Of a stretch of DNA of 64,000 nucleotides, positions 20,155 to 30,561 are shown in pieces. The notes under the pieces are model-generated. The model had not been told where the DNA came from. It saw nothing but the letters and a program-made list of their open reading frames with translations, and ran no database searches. The stretch lies in contig QCFU01000002.1 in assembly GCA_003278305.1 (NCBI GenBank), forward strand, positions 1 to 64,000, read 5' to 3'. The translations under genes were made by a program, and so were the position numbers. Source of the DNA: Prochlorococcus sp. AG-363-M21 (lineage in GTDB: Bacteria; Cyanobacteriota; Cyanobacteriia; PCC-6307; Cyanobiaceae). The number at the start of each line of letters is the position of its first letter. Positions within the stretch are counted from its first letter, which is position 1.

Positions 20155-21010
20155 TAAGTCTTTGAACTTCTCCAGCATGATAACTACTGCGTGTTAAAGG
20201 TGAACTAACTACTTGCAAAAAACCAAGTTTTTCTTCACCCTCTTTGCGATAAACCTCAAATTTTTCAGGATTAACAAATCTATTAACTGGTAAATGCTTA
20301 GAACCTGGTGACAAATATTGGCCAATAGTGACAATATCTACTTTATTTTTCTTTAGATCTCTCAAAACTTCTAAAACCTCATCATCTGTTTCTCCAAGGC
20401 CAACCATTAAACCAGACTTTGAATAAACCCTAGGCCAATTCTCTCGAACACGGTTTAATAATTCCAGAGATCTTTGATAAATAGCCTGAGGTCGTACTTT
20501 TTTATATAAACGAGGTACTGTTTCAATATTGTGATTTAAGACATTTGGCGAAGAATCCAAAACTTCTTTTAAAGCATTCCAATTTCCACAAAAGTCAGGA
20601 ATTAAAAGTTCTATTGTTGTTTCTGGAGATGACTCCCGAATTTCCTGAACACAAGCAACAAATTGAGAAGCGCCTCCATCTTGTAAATCATCACGATTTA
20701 CAGATGTAATGACAACATGCTTTAAATTCATTCTTTTTACAGCTTCTGCCAAACGTTCGGGTTCTGAAGGGTCTAACTGCCGGAAACTTTTGTCAAAATC
20801 AATATCACAATAAGGACATGCTCTTGTGCAGCCAGGTCCCATAATCAAGAAAGTAGCTGTTCCTCCTGCAAAACACTCACCAATATTTGGACAACTAGCC
20901 TCTTGACAGACCGTATTTAAATTAAGATCTGACAACAAATCAGAAATCTTCCCAATACGCTCCTTCTGCGGGGCCTTAACTCGAAGCCAAGCAGGTTTTA
21001 GCAAGCTCAT
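20135..21010 (-). CDS. lipA: Lipoyl synthase
   Basis: LipA inserts two sulfurs into octanoyl groups on the E2 and H proteins of 2-oxoacid dehydrogenases and the glycine cleavage system. The auxiliary-cluster motif is [12 protein letters not shown] and the radical SAM motif is [25 protein letters not shown] and the C-terminal [11 protein letters not shown] (with the Arg-Ser-Ser-Tyr cluster-ligand motif) confirm the family. At 291 residues it is full length. It lies upstream of nothing obvious on its strand; the CbiG-CobJ gene ends 32 bp before it and may be transcribed with it. Confidence 0.97.
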   Translation of the reverse strand: MSLLKPAWLRVKAPQKERIGKISDLLSDLNLNTVCQEASCPNIGECFAGGTATFLIMGPGCTRACPYCDIDFDKSFRQLDPSEPERLAEAVKRMNLKHVVITSVNRDDLQDGGASQFVACVQEIRESSPETTIELLIPDFCGNWNALKEVLDSSPNVLNHNIETVPRLYKKVRPQAIYQRSLELLNRVRENWPRVYSKSGLMVGLGETDDEVLEVLRDLKKNKVDIVTIGQYLSPGSKHLPVNRFVNPEKFEVYRKEGEEKLGFLQVVSSPLTRSSYHAGEVQRLIKTFPR

Positions 21011-21042
21011 TTGATTAATTAAGAGAATTCAAGGTAAATTTT

Positions 21043-22806
21043 TTAATAACCTCGCGGTGTAAGGAAAAGACCATCTTGAACAACACTCATGGTGTTACCT
21101 ATTAATAAAATACTAAGCATATCCACTTGATCAATAGGGAAAGAACCAAGCTGATGAATTTCTATTTTTTCATCTTTTCTACCAACTTGCCTAGCTAAAA
21201 GAACTGGGGTTTCAGCTGAACGGTGTTTAAGCAATAATTCAAAAGCTCTTTCTAATTGCCAATAACGCGCCTTAGATTTTGGGTTATATAGGGCTATTAC
21301 AAAATCAGCAATCGAAGCTGCTTCAAGACGTGCTTCAATCTTTTCCCAAGGAAGAAGACAATCACTAAGGCTAATAGAGCAAAAGTCATTCATTAAAGGA
21401 GCTCCTACTTTTGCTGCAGCAAGCTGAAATGCACTAATTCCAGGATGAACATCAAAGTTGGGACGATCTTTTTCAGGCAGTTGCAACAACAATTCCAAAG
21501 CCAACCCAGCCATTCCATAAATTCCACTCTCACCAGAAGAAATCAATGAAACGCAAGTACCCTCTAGAGCTAATTCAAGAGCTTGTGCGCATCGTTGCTT
21601 TTCGAAAGTCAGTTCACCATCAATACGAGTTTGATCTTTTCTTCTCAAAGGCTCTAAAAGATCTAAATATCTTTTGTAGCCAATCCAAGCTGCACTTTTA
21701 GAGAGAGCGAAGCGCGCATCGCAAGTAAGCAAACTTAGATCACCAGGACCACTCCCAACCACATGCAGCTCTCCAAGACCTGGAGCAAAAGGCTTAACCG
21801 ATTGAGCAATCGCAATTGTTACTGCACCCTGATTATCTCGGTCTGAATGAAATATTGTTTTTTCCAACTTTAATATTCCGCCTTTACCAGCAGATAATAA
21901 AGACGCAGCTTCAGCGACTGAAGCAGTTCCTACTTCTCTCTGAACCAAACTTGAAGGGTTAGGAACAGAAACCTTCCTAAGTTCTTCCCTAGAGAAAAAA
22001 TTGATTGGGATCTCTTCACTTTCACTCAATGAAATCAAAGCAGGTTCATTTGCTTTTAAATCAATAGTCGCGAAACCGGCTATTGATTCTTTGGCTAATC
22101 CAGAACGATCAAATGAATCTTCTAACGCTTTTTTTAAAAGATTTTTACTTGTATTCCTTTCGCAACCGACCCCTACCCAAAGAACAGGGGGGTGCCATGA
22201 ACAGCCATCAAAAGAATTACTACCAATATAAAAAGATGGTTTCTCTTGTCGACAACTTTGACTGTCAAAAGGAATCAATGTTGTAGATGCAGCTTTAGAA
22301 GTTTCCCAAAGTTTTGAACCTGCATCTTGGAAAAAACTTATTGTCTCTCCTCTTGACTGAGAAATCATTAATTTTTTCCACTGCAAAAATTCTTTACTCC
22401 TTTTCCAACCCCATACATATCCATAGCTATCTAATGGAAGAAGCAAATTTGTCGCAGAAAAGCCAGTCAAAACAGCATTTCCTCCTAAATCCTCAGAAAT
22501 GTTTAAGGCGATTTTTTCGGCACCAGCATTATGTGCTCCTAAGATAGGAACAATATTTTTCGCCTCAGAATCCAATACCAAAACTGCAGGATCAGTTTCT
22601 TTGCACTTAATAAAAGGGCTAATCATTCTTACTACAGCGCCTATAGCCCCTACAAAAATCAAAACCGAGCCAGATTGCCAATTCTTTTGAATAATTTCCT
22701 TTAAAGGGGCAACTACAAGATCATTCGATTGGAGATTCTCAGCCAAAGTTTCATTAGGAGGTAAACCAACCAAGTCAACATGACCTCTAGAAAGAAGCCT
22801 TTTCAT
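21043..22806 (-). CDS. cobJ: CbiG-CobJ fusion (B12 ring contraction, precorrin-3B C17-methyltransferase)
   Basis: This is a fusion of two corrin-pathway enzymes. The first about 340 residues resemble CbiG (FVGAIGAVVRMISPFI, LGAHNAGAEKIA, then the CbiG C-terminal part from WVGVGCERNTSKNLLKKALE). The rest is a CobJ/CbiH tetrapyrrole methylase (LHVVGSGPGDLSLLTCDARFAL, SSGESGIYGMAGLALELL, ALYNPKSKARYWQL). The ATG at 22806 (or TTG at 22809) is the only normal start, but the frame stays open to about 22914 and reads VTRIALGLSFSSYEL just before it, which looks like a real beginning of the domain. The true start is therefore uncertain. Cobalamin made by this pathway would be the picocyanobacterial form. 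Confidence 0.88.
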   Translation of the reverse strand: MKRLLSRGHVDLVGLPPNETLAENLQSNDLVVAPLKEIIQKNWQSGSVLIFVGAIGAVVRMISPFIKCKETDPAVLVLDSEAKNIVPILGAHNAGAEKIALNISEDLGGNAVLTGFSATNLLLPLDSYGYVWGWKRSKEFLQWKKLMISQSRGETISFFQDAGSKLWETSKAASTTLIPFDSQSCRQEKPSFYIGSNSFDGCSWHPPVLWVGVGCERNTSKNLLKKALEDSFDRSGLAKESIAGFATIDLKANEPALISLSESEEIPINFFSREELRKVSVPNPSSLVQREVGTASVAEAASLLSAGKGGILKLEKTIFHSDRDNQGAVTIAIAQSVKPFAPGLGELHVVGSGPGDLSLLTCDARFALSKSAAWIGYKRYLDLLEPLRRKDQTRIDGELTFEKQRCAQALELALEGTCVSLISSGESGIYGMAGLALELLLQLPEKDRPNFDVHPGISAFQLAAAKVGAPLMNDFCSISLSDCLLPWEKIEARLEAASIADFVIALYNPKSKARYWQLERAFELLLKHRSAETPVLLARQVGRKDEKIEIHQLGSFPIDQVDMLSILLIGNTMSVVQDGLFLTPRGY

Positions 22807-22809
22807 CAA

Positions 22810-23218
22810 TTCATAGGAAGAAAACGAAAGGCCTAGAGCTATTCTCGTAACAGATTTAGAAGATGAAGGAAATTTCAGAAGTTTTTTAGAAATTGGGAAA
22901 AAATGTGGATCTTAACAAGTCCAATATTCACTAAGTGTAGTTATAACAACCGGTTAGAGCAAATTCTCTGCAACATTCCCAATGAATTTCATTCTTAAAG
23001 GTCCATTAATTTGGCCTTGATTTGCACAAAAAAAGGTCTGGGGATAGAACATTTGTTACTTGCAGGCGTAGTAACTTGCTCGCGGATCTATGCTTTCTAA
23101 ATTAGATCCCTTTTTTTAGGGATTCTGTTTTCATGCATCAACGGATTCTCATCCATATAGATGTTTTGAAAACTCGGTGGCAAACCACCTGGACACCATC
23201 CCTCGAGGAATTTCTTCG
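22810..23218 (+). promoter_or_regulatory. psaA upstream region and leader
   Basis: No gene is visible here apart from the possible N-terminal extension of cobJ at 22810-22914. An inverted repeat GTTAC-N11-GTAAC (23055-23075) contains two ACTTGC repeats 16 bases apart and stands just before a possible -10, TATGCT (23089-23094). Downstream are two stem-loops: ATCCCT/AGGGAT with a T6 loop (23106-23123) and GGTGG-CAAA-CCACC (23176-23189), the latter 29 bases before the psaA ATG. The repeat is in the right place for a light-responsive regulator, but it is only a partial match to the RpaB HLR1 pattern, so the assignment is weak. Confidence 0.4.
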
Positions 23219-25540
23219 ATGACCATTAGCCCACCAGAACGTGGGGAGAAAGCCAAAGGAGGAGTACCTACTCCTTACGACCAACCAGTTGACAGAGGCA
23301 ATGCTCCTGTTGACTTTGAGAAACTCAACAAACCTGGGTTTTGGTCTTCCAAGCTTTCCAAAGGTCCCAAAACCACAACATGGATTTGGAACCTCCACGC
23401 TGACGCTCACGACTTTGATACTCATCTAGGCGATCTAGAAGAGACAAGTAGAAAGATTTTTTCTGCCCATTTTGGACATTTAGCAGTCGTCTTTATTTGG
23501 ATGAGTGCTGCTTTCTTCCATGGAGCACGTTTTTCCAATTACACCGGTTGGTTAGCCGACCCTACACACGTAAAGCCTGGCGCACAGGTTGTTTGGCCCG
23601 TTGTTGGCCAAGAAATGCTTAATGCTGATTTAGGTGCTAATTACAACGGCATTCAAATCACATCAGGTATTTTCCAAATGTGGAGGGCCTGGGGAATCAC
23701 CAGCGAAGTTCAGCTAATGGCTTTGGCCATTGGTGGTGTAATCATGGCAGCGTTAATGCTTCATGGAGGCATTTACCACTACCACAAAGCTGCACCCAAG
23801 CTTGAATGGTTCCAAAAAATTGAACCTATGCTCCAGCATCATCAGATTGCTCTGATTGGTTTGGGTTCAATAGCCTGGGCAGGCCACCTTATACATATTG
23901 GCGCTCCCGTCGCAGCACTTCTTGATGCTATTGATGCTGGAAACCCACTAGTAGTGAATGGGGTATCTATTGCAACCGCTGCAGATGTAACCAATCTTGC
24001 ACCCAAGCTTTGTGACCCATCCGTAGCAAGTCAAATTTTTCCAAGCCTTGCTGGCCGTACTGTGGAAAATTTCTTCACTCTTAATTGGTGGGCCTTTACA
24101 GACATCCTTACTAACAAAGGAGGCTTAAACCCCGTAACGGGAAGTCTCTGGATGACGGATATCTCTCATCACCATCTAGCTTTTGGCGTTTTTGCCATTT
24201 TTGGTGGTCATATGTGGCGTAATGCTGTTCATGGTGTTGGTCACAGCATGAAAGAGATAATGGATGTTCATAAAGGAGATCCAATTCTTTTCCCAGCTCC
24301 AAAAGGACATGAAGGGATTTTCGAATTCTTAAGTAATAGTTGGCATGCACAACTAAGCATCAACCTTGCAATGGTTGGCTCAGCAAGCATTGTTATTGCT
24401 CATCACATGTATGCTTTGCCTCCTTACCCTTACATTGCGATTGATTATCCAACCGTTCTTGGTTTGTTTACACATCACATGTGGATAGGTGGTTTATTCA
24501 TTTGCGGTGCAGCAGCTCATGGTGGCATAGCGATGATTAGAGACTATGACCCAGCTGTTCATATAGATAACGTCCTTGATCGCATGCTCAAAGCTCGTGA
24601 TGCAATCATCAGTCATTTGAACTGGGTTTGCATGTGGCTAGGCTTCCATAGCTTTGGCCTTTACGTTCATAACGACGTAATGAGAGCCTTGGGTCGTCCT
24701 CAAGACATGTTCAGTGATACAGGGATTCAACTTCAACCATTTTTAGCTCAATGGGTGCAAAACCTTCAGCAGAGTGCTGTAGGTACTGGTGATTTAGTAG
24801 GCGCCGGCAATTTACCTGGCAGCGTTCTTAGTGAAGTATTTAATGGAAATGTCATTGAAGTAGGTGGCAAAGTTGCTCTTGGACCAATACCTCTTGGCAC
24901 AGCCGACTTGATGATTCATCACGTTCATGCTTTCACTATTCACGTAACACTTTTAATACTTTTAAAAGGTGTTCTTTATGCAAGAAGTTCTCGCTTAATA
25001 CCTGACAAAGCTCAATTAGGTTTCCGTTTCCCATGTGACGGACCTGGTAGAGGTGGCACCTGTCAGGTTTCTTCTTGGGACCACGTTTTCCTTGGCCTTT
25101 TCTGGATGTATAACAGCCTTTCAGTTGTTATCTTCCATTTCTCATGGAAAATGCAAAGTGATGTATGGGGACTAACCGGTGGAAACTTTGCCCAAAGTTC
25201 TATCACTATTAATGGTTGGCTCCGTGATTTCCTATGGGCTCAATCTTCTCAAGTTCTAACTAGTTACGGACAGCCCATAAGTATGTATGGACTTATGTTC
25301 CTAGGTGCACACTTCGTTTGGGCATTCAGTTTGATGTTCTTATTCAGTGGCAGAGGCTACTGGCAAGAGCTTTTTGAGTCTATTATTTGGGCACATAACA
25401 AACTGAAAGTTGCTCCTACTATTCAGCCTCGCGCTCTTTCAATTACGCAAGGCCGCGCAGTAGGTGTTGCTCACTTCCTTCTAGGTGGCATAGCAACCAC
25501 CTGGGCATTCTTCCACGCCCGCCTTATTGGGCTCGGCTAA
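23219..25540 (+). CDS. psaA: Photosystem I P700 apoprotein A1
   Basis: PsaA is one half of the PSI reaction-centre heterodimer in the thylakoid membrane. It has eleven membrane helices and binds P700, the A-branch cofactors and half of the FX cluster. The FX ligands are in [12 protein letters not shown]. The start is the ATG that gives [15 protein letters not shown]; an in-frame GTG at 23177 lies inside the leader hairpin and is rejected. At 773 residues it is longer than the usual roughly 750; extra residues lie in the loop around [20 protein letters not shown], as in other Prochlorococcus. psaB follows after 24 bp, so the two are co-transcribed. Confidence 0.99.
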   Translation: MTISPPERGEKAKGGVPTPYDQPVDRGNAPVDFEKLNKPGFWSSKLSKGPKTTTWIWNLHADAHDFDTHLGDLEETSRKIFSAHFGHLAVVFIWMSAAFFHGARFSNYTGWLADPTHVKPGAQVVWPVVGQEMLNADLGANYNGIQITSGIFQMWRAWGITSEVQLMALAIGGVIMAALMLHGGIYHYHKAAPKLEWFQKIEPMLQHHQIALIGLGSIAWAGHLIHIGAPVAALLDAIDAGNPLVVNGVSIATAADVTNLAPKLCDPSVASQIFPSLAGRTVENFFTLNWWAFTDILTNKGGLNPVTGSLWMTDISHHHLAFGVFAIFGGHMWRNAVHGVGHSMKEIMDVHKGDPILFPAPKGHEGIFEFLSNSWHAQLSINLAMVGSASIVIAHHMYALPPYPYIAIDYPTVLGLFTHHMWIGGLFICGAAAHGGIAMIRDYDPAVHIDNVLDRMLKARDAIISHLNWVCMWLGFHSFGLYVHNDVMRALGRPQDMFSDTGIQLQPFLAQWVQNLQQSAVGTGDLVGAGNLPGSVLSEVFNGNVIEVGGKVALGPIPLGTADLMIHHVHAFTIHVTLLILLKGVLYARSSRLIPDKAQLGFRFPCDGPGRGGTCQVSSWDHVFLGLFWMYNSLSVVIFHFSWKMQSDVWGLTGGNFAQSSITINGWLRDFLWAQSSQVLTSYGQPISMYGLMFLGAHFVWAFSLMFLFSGRGYWQELFESIIWAHNKLKVAPTIQPRALSITQGRAVGVAHFLLGGIATTWAFFHARLIGLG

Positions 25541-25564
25541 CCTTTCCTGATCCTCTCCCCTTAA

Positions 25565-27793
25565 ATGGCAACGAAATTTCCATCGTTCAGCCAGGGTCTG
25601 GCACAGGACCCTACAACCCGCCGTATTTGGTACGGTATCGCCACGGCTCATGACTTTGAAAGTCATGACGGAATGACTGAAGAACAGCTTTATCAAAAGC
25701 TGTTCGCTACACACTTTGGTCATTTAGCCATTATTGGTTTATGGGTTGCAGGGAACCTGTTCCATATCGCCTGGCAAGGCAACTTCGAGCAGTGGGTTAC
25801 CGACCCACTTCATATTCGTCCAATTGCTCATGCAATCTGGGACCCTCATTTTGGTCAAGGAATTACTGATGCCTTGACTCAGGCAGGTGCAACTTCACCT
25901 GTAAATATTGCTTATTCCGGTCTTTACCACTGGTGGTACACCATCGGAATGCGGACAAACGAGCAACTATTCCAGGGTGCGATTTTCTTAAACATCCTTG
26001 TTTGCTGGCTTTTATTTGCTGGTTGGTTACATCTGCAACCTAAGTTCAGACCTTCTTTGGCTTGGTTTAAAAATGCTGAAGCTCAGTTAAATCATCATTT
26101 AGCTGTCTTATTTGGCTTTAGTAGCATTGCTTGGACAGGTCATTTGGTTCATGTAGCAATACCTGAATCAAGAGGTCAGCATGTTGGATGGGATAACTGG
26201 TTATCGATACTTCCTCATCCTGAAGGCTTAGCTCCCTTTTTCTCTTTGAACTGGGGTGCATATGCAGAAAACCCTGATTCCCTCGATGCAGTTTTTGGAA
26301 CTTCACAAGGAGCAGGTACTGCAATATTTACCTTCTTAGGTGGTCTTCATCCTCAAAGTGAATCTCTTTGGCTAACCGATATTGCTCATCATCATTTAGC
26401 AATTGGTGTAATGTTTATTATTGCTGGTCATATGTACCGCAATACATTTGGCATAGGTCATACACTTAAGGAAATTACAGAAGGGCATAACACTGATCAC
26501 CCTAATGATCCGCATACAGGACATTTTGGGATTAACCATAATGGAATATTTGAAACAGTTAATAACTCGCTCCATTTTCAACTTGGTCTTGCATTAGCCT
26601 CTCTTGGAGTAGCCTGTAGTCTCGTTGCTCAGCACATGGGTGCTTTGCCTTCTTATGCTTTCATAGCAAGGGATTACACGACTCAATCTGCTCTATATAC
26701 ACACCATCAGTACATAGCAATGTTCTTAATGGTGGGGGCATTTTCTCATGGAGCTATTTTCTTTGTTAGAGATTACGATCCAGAACTAAACAAAGATAAT
26801 GTTCTTGCAAGAGTGTTGGGAACAAAAGAAGCTTTAATTAGTCACCTCAGTTGGGTAACTATGCTCCTTGGTTTCCATACCCTTGGGCTATATGTTCATA
26901 ACGATGTAGTAGTTGCATTTGGAAATCCTGAGAAGCAAATTCTTATTGAGCCTGTCTTTGCTCAAGCTCTTCAGGCATTTAGTGGAAAAATGATGTATGG
27001 CATAGATGCTCTTCTTGCTAATGCAAATAGTTCCGCAACATTGGCAGCAAATAGCATGCCAGGTAACCACTATTGGATGGATATGATTAATAGAGAGGAT
27101 GCATTAACAAACTTCCTTCCTATTGGTCCAGCTGATTTCTTGGTTCATCATGCAATTGCACTAGGACTTCATACCACTGCTTTGATTCTCATCAAGGGAG
27201 CTTTAGATGCTCGTGGTTCTAAGTTAATCCCAGACAAGAAAGACTTTGGCTATGCATTCCCATGCGATGGTCCTGGTCGTGGAGGTACTTGTGATAGTTC
27301 TGCTTGGGACGCAACTTATCTTGCTATGTTCTGGGCCTTAAATACTATTGCTTGGATAACTTTCTACTGGCATTGGAAACACCTAACCATATGGCAAGGG
27401 AATGTAGCTCAATTCAATGAATCAGGAACTTATCTTATGGGATGGTTCAGAGATTACTTGTGGCTTAACAGCTCACAATTAATTAATGGATATAACCCAT
27501 TTGGTGTCAATGCATTATCTCCTTGGGCATGGATGTTCCTATTCGGCCATTTAATATGGGCTACAGGCTTCATGTTCCTTATTTCTTGGAGAGGTTACTG
27601 GCAAGAACTTATTGAAACTCTTGTATGGGCTCATCAGCGTACTCCAATAGCCAATCTTGTTGGATGGAGAGACAAGCCTGTTGCCCTATCAATTGTTCAG
27701 GCTCGACTTGTAGGACTTACTCACTTTACTGTTGGTAATTTCGTCACCTTCGGAGCCTTTGTAATTGCATCAACCTCTGGAAAATTTGGATAA
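25565..27793 (+). CDS. psaB: Photosystem I P700 apoprotein A2
   Basis: PsaB pairs with PsaA, binds P700 and the B-branch cofactors, and supplies two Cys to FX in [12 protein letters not shown]. The 742 residues start at ATG 25565 ([20 protein letters not shown]) and end in ASTSGKFG. It is slightly longer than the typical 733 or so, in line with marine forms. A strong intrinsic terminator stands 62 bases downstream, closing the psaAB operon. Confidence 0.99.
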   Translation: MATKFPSFSQGLAQDPTTRRIWYGIATAHDFESHDGMTEEQLYQKLFATHFGHLAIIGLWVAGNLFHIAWQGNFEQWVTDPLHIRPIAHAIWDPHFGQGITDALTQAGATSPVNIAYSGLYHWWYTIGMRTNEQLFQGAIFLNILVCWLLFAGWLHLQPKFRPSLAWFKNAEAQLNHHLAVLFGFSSIAWTGHLVHVAIPESRGQHVGWDNWLSILPHPEGLAPFFSLNWGAYAENPDSLDAVFGTSQGAGTAIFTFLGGLHPQSESLWLTDIAHHHLAIGVMFIIAGHMYRNTFGIGHTLKEITEGHNTDHPNDPHTGHFGINHNGIFETVNNSLHFQLGLALASLGVACSLVAQHMGALPSYAFIARDYTTQSALYTHHQYIAMFLMVGAFSHGAIFFVRDYDPELNKDNVLARVLGTKEALISHLSWVTMLLGFHTLGLYVHNDVVVAFGNPEKQILIEPVFAQALQAFSGKMMYGIDALLANANSSATLAANSMPGNHYWMDMINREDALTNFLPIGPADFLVHHAIALGLHTTALILIKGALDARGSKLIPDKKDFGYAFPCDGPGRGGTCDSSAWDATYLAMFWALNTIAWITFYWHWKHLTIWQGNVAQFNESGTYLMGWFRDYLWLNSSQLINGYNPFGVNALSPWAWMFLFGHLIWATGFMFLISWRGYWQELIETLVWAHQRTPIANLVGWRDKPVALSIVQARLVGLTHFTVGNFVTFGAFVIASTSGKFG

Positions 27794-27855
27794 CTAAGCC
27801 AAAGCCTTAGTTATTGAATTAATTATTCATTAGCTTTGAGTTTGGAGAGGATAAG

Positions 27856-27891
27856 AAAGACCTGTCAGTTATGACTGACAGGTCTTTTTTT
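27856..27891 (+). terminator. Intrinsic terminator of psaAB
   Basis: A perfect 14-bp stem (AAAGACCTGTCAGT pairing with ACTGACAGGTCTTT) with loop TATG is followed directly by further T residues (T-run 27885-27891). It lies between psaB and the convergent hydrolase gene. The A-run on the 5' side means it could act in both directions. Confidence 0.93.
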
Positions 27892-27894
27892 ATG

Positions 27895-28803
27895 TCAGGG
27901 ATTCCATGTACTTAATTTCTCCGCCAAAGCAGGTATCAACAAAGTATCTTTTGCTAAGTGCTCACCCTGACAAAACACTACTAATAACATTGGCATCCCT
28001 TGAGGTATTTGAAACCATGCAGCATCATGTCTTGCTTCACTCATTAACCCAGCTTTACTCCATATTTGACTTCCGAAAGGTAACCCCTCACCAATAAAAC
28101 CATCGATTTGATTCTCTGAATCAGCTTTTCTTTTTGCTAAGTCTAATGATCTTGACATTAAAGCTTTTAACTTCTTTGATGCTTGAGATGTCAAAAATTG
28201 ATTCGTCATAATTGTCTCCAAAAACCTTGCTACTGCAATTGTGCTTAATGAATTTCTATTTTGATTTTGTTCTCCATAAAATTTTTTGTCTCTACCATAT
28301 GGACTATCTTCCCAAGTTTTTTGAGAGCAATTTACAAATTCCAACTCAGGCCAATTTAAAGTTTGAATCCAATTATTCACTAAATTTCTCTGTTTCTTCC
28401 AAGCCTCCCAACTCTCTCCCTCTAAATGAGGGCCACTGGTTGTTCCAGTGAGTAAATCAACTATATAACTAGTGGCATCATTACTTGAATGAGCAATCAT
28501 ATTTGCCTGAGCCCTTCTTAACTCCTTAGAATCAGTAATTAGATCCCTCTGCAACCAAACTTCTATTGCACATGCATAAATTAATTTAACTACACTTGCA
28601 GGATAAATGGTTTTGTAATTTAACCAACCTGTCCCAAAGCCACTCCCTAGGTTAGGTTTTCTATCTGGATAACATACCCAAGTAATTGAAATATTCTGAA
28701 GAAGGTTTGGTCGACCTTCTTTTGAAAATGTATCAAGTAGTTCTTTAAGGAACTCACTCATTTCCCTTTTTGTTTTATAAAACGCTGTAGGGCTTGAATC
28801 CAT
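27895..28803 (-). CDS. Class A beta-lactamase-like serine hydrolase
   Basis: The three active-site motifs of the penicillin-recognising fold are present: Ser-x-x-Lys in YPASVVKLIYA, Ser-Asn-Asp in AHSSNDATSYI, and a KTG-like SKAG in WSKAGLMSEARHDAAW. No signal peptide is visible, which is odd for a lactamase or DD-peptidase. The Glu166 region of true class A enzymes is not evident. A peptidase, esterase or amidase acting on peptidoglycan fragments is as likely as drug hydrolysis. The start could be ATG 28803 or ATG 28761; the longer form leaves 5 bp to the divergent NlpC gene. Confidence 0.75.
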   Translation of the reverse strand: MDSSPTAFYKTKREMSEFLKELLDTFSKEGRPNLLQNISITWVCYPDRKPNLGSGFGTGWLNYKTIYPASVVKLIYACAIEVWLQRDLITDSKELRRAQANMIAHSSNDATSYIVDLLTGTTSGPHLEGESWEAWKKQRNLVNNWIQTLNWPELEFVNCSQKTWEDSPYGRDKKFYGEQNQNRNSLSTIAVARFLETIMTNQFLTSQASKKLKALMSRSLDLAKRKADSENQIDGFIGEGLPFGSQIWSKAGLMSEARHDAAWFQIPQGMPMLLVVFCQGEHLAKDTLLIPALAEKLSTWNP

Positions 28804-28808
28804 TACTG

Positions 28809-29558
28809 ATGCCCGCAAAAAAAACGATCACAAGCGACATTATGCTTCCTGGAAGTTATTGGGAGCTAAAATTTGATGTGAATGGATATAAGAACCTTGA
28901 TAATTCAGAACTTTCTACGCAAGCCAGAACAGGTAGAAAATTTGAGGTACTTTGTCAAGGAATAAGCTCTAAGACTCTTGGTAAGAGAAAAAGATTAAAA
29001 GTGCGTTTATTAGAAGATGGATATACATGTTGGTTGGATTTAGAAAGTTTAAAAAACAACGCTTTTCTTACAGAATCTTTTAGCCCTCAGTTATTGAGCA
29101 AGGAGCAAATACAAAAACGCATACCAAAAATTCTCACATGGGTAAAAAATGCATCGATGATTAAAAATTCATATCTATGGGGAGGAACGATTGGCCCTAA
29201 TTTTGATTGCTCAGGATTAATTCAAACTTCATTTGCTAGCCAACAAATTTGGTTACCAAGAGATGCTTACCAACAAGAAAATTTCTGTCGCTCAATTACT
29301 TTTAACGAAAATACATTTCAAGAAGTAAATCCAGGTGACTTAATATTTTTTGGCAGTACAGAAAAATGTACTCATGTAGGCATATATCAAGGCAAAAATT
29401 TGTATTGGCATAGTTCAGGGAAAATCAATGGCCACAATGGCATTAGTATCGATGAATTGCAACCTAGAAATAAAAATAATATTTCATCTTTTTATCGTTC
29501 TCAATTACGTAGTATAGGTAGAGTCGAATGTTGTCATGATGGTAGTACTCTTCCTTAA
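28809..29558 (+). CDS. NlpC/P60 family cell-wall hydrolase
   Basis: The C-terminal domain (about 110-230) is an NlpC/P60 cysteine peptidase: the nucleophile is in GPNFDCSGLIQTSF, the catalytic His in CTHVGIYQG and a third polar His in WHSSGKINGH. The N-terminal part (GSYWELKFDVNGY to CWLDLESL) resembles a bacterial SH3-like wall-binding domain. Such enzymes cut D-Glu-diamino acid bonds in peptidoglycan stems. ATG 28809 is preferred over a TTG at 28794. No signal peptide is seen. It sits head to head with the lactamase-like gene, and both may act on wall peptides. Confidence 0.85.
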   Translation: MPAKKTITSDIMLPGSYWELKFDVNGYKNLDNSELSTQARTGRKFEVLCQGISSKTLGKRKRLKVRLLEDGYTCWLDLESLKNNAFLTESFSPQLLSKEQIQKRIPKILTWVKNASMIKNSYLWGGTIGPNFDCSGLIQTSFASQQIWLPRDAYQQENFCRSITFNENTFQEVNPGDLIFFGSTEKCTHVGIYQGKNLYWHSSGKINGHNGISIDELQPRNKNNISSFYRSQLRSIGRVECCHDGSTLP

Positions 29559-29595
29559 TCCTTCCTATCAATTATCCCTTTCGTAAATAAATTAA

Positions 29596-30561
29596 ATGAC
29601 TTCTAATATTGAGGTATCAGTAGTAATCCCAGTCTTTAATGAAGAAGAAAGCCTTCCTCAATTAGTTGAGGAAATAATGAATGCAATGCGTCCAAAATTT
29701 AAAAATTTTGAAGTCGTTTTAGTTAATGATGGTTCAACCGACAAAAGTGCTCTTGTTTTAGAGAAACTTAGCAAGGAAGTTCCTGAACTTATATGCGTAC
29801 TTCTTAGAAAAAACTATGGCCAAACAGCTGCCATGGCTGCTGGATTTAATATCTCAAGTGGTGAAATTATAGTAAGTTTAGATGGTGACCTTCAAAACAA
29901 CCCGTCTGATATTCCTCTTTTAGTTGATAAAATAAATGAAGGATTTGATCTAGTTAGTGGATGGCGTTTTGACCGTAAAGATGCCAAAATAAGGAGAAAA
30001 TTACCCTCTAGAATTGCAAATAAACTAATAGGAAAGGTAACTGGAGTTAAACTTCATGACTATGGATGTTCCTTAAAAGCATATAGGAAAGAAGTGCTTT
30101 CTGACATGAGACTTTATGGAGAACTCCATCGTTTTTTGCCTGTTCTTGCAAATATTGAAGGTGCAAGAATTACCGAATTAAAAGTAAGTCACCGTGCTAG
30201 GAAATATGGAACTAGCAAATATGGAATAGATAGGACTTTTAGAGTGATGATGGATTTATTAACAGTTTGGTTTATGAATAGATTCCTCACAAGACCTATG
30301 TATGTGTTTGGACTTGGAGGAATCATGGCAATTTTTGGAAGCCTTTTTATAAGCTCTTATTTATTAACAATTAAATTCATTGGGAATCAAGATATTGGGA
30401 ACAGGCCCCTCTTAACTTTTGCATTTATTTTAGGCATAGCTGGAGTACAACTCTTCTGTTTTGGCTTATTAGGAGAACTCCTTATTAGGACCTATCATGA
30501 AAGTCAAGGCAGACCGATATATCGCATTAGAAAAACTTTAAAAAAAGGGCTTTCTATTTGA
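29596..30561 (+). CDS. Membrane glycosyltransferase, GT2 family
   Basis: The first 220 residues are a GT-A fold of the dolichyl/polyprenyl-phosphate sugar synthase type: VVIPVFNEEESLPQLVEE, LVNDGSTDKSALV and the metal-binding DGDLQNNPSDI. Two C-terminal membrane helices follow (YVFGLGGIMAIFGSLFISSY and FAFILGIAGVQLFCFGLLGEL), as in GtrB/ArnC-like proteins. The product is probably a polyprenyl-phosphate sugar used in envelope glycan synthesis; the sugar cannot be read from sequence. Its last 8 bases overlap the convergent HEAT gene. Confidence 0.87.
   Translation: MTSNIEVSVVIPVFNEEESLPQLVEEIMNAMRPKFKNFEVVLVNDGSTDKSALVLEKLSKEVPELICVLLRKNYGQTAAMAAGFNISSGEIIVSLDGDLQNNPSDIPLLVDKINEGFDLVSGWRFDRKDAKIRRKLPSRIANKLIGKVTGVKLHDYGCSLKAYRKEVLSDMRLYGELHRFLPVLANIEGARITELKVSHRARKYGTSKYGIDRTFRVMMDLLTVWFMNRFLTRPMYVFGLGGIMAIFGSLFISSYLLTIKFIGNQDIGNRPLLTFAFILGIAGVQLFCFGLLGELLIRTYHESQGRPIYRIRKTLKKGLSI

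Noticed and set aside
22810-22920. Cobalamin riboswitch before cbiG-cobJ
   Set aside because: No B12-box or junction structure is recognisable here.
23177-23218. GTG-started N-terminal extension of PsaA
   Set aside because: It lies in the leader hairpin and lacks family similarity; [15 protein letters not shown] is the known start.
27895-28803. Antibiotic-resistance beta-lactamase
   Set aside because: No signal peptide, KTG replaced by KAG and no clear Glu166 region; only the fold is supported.
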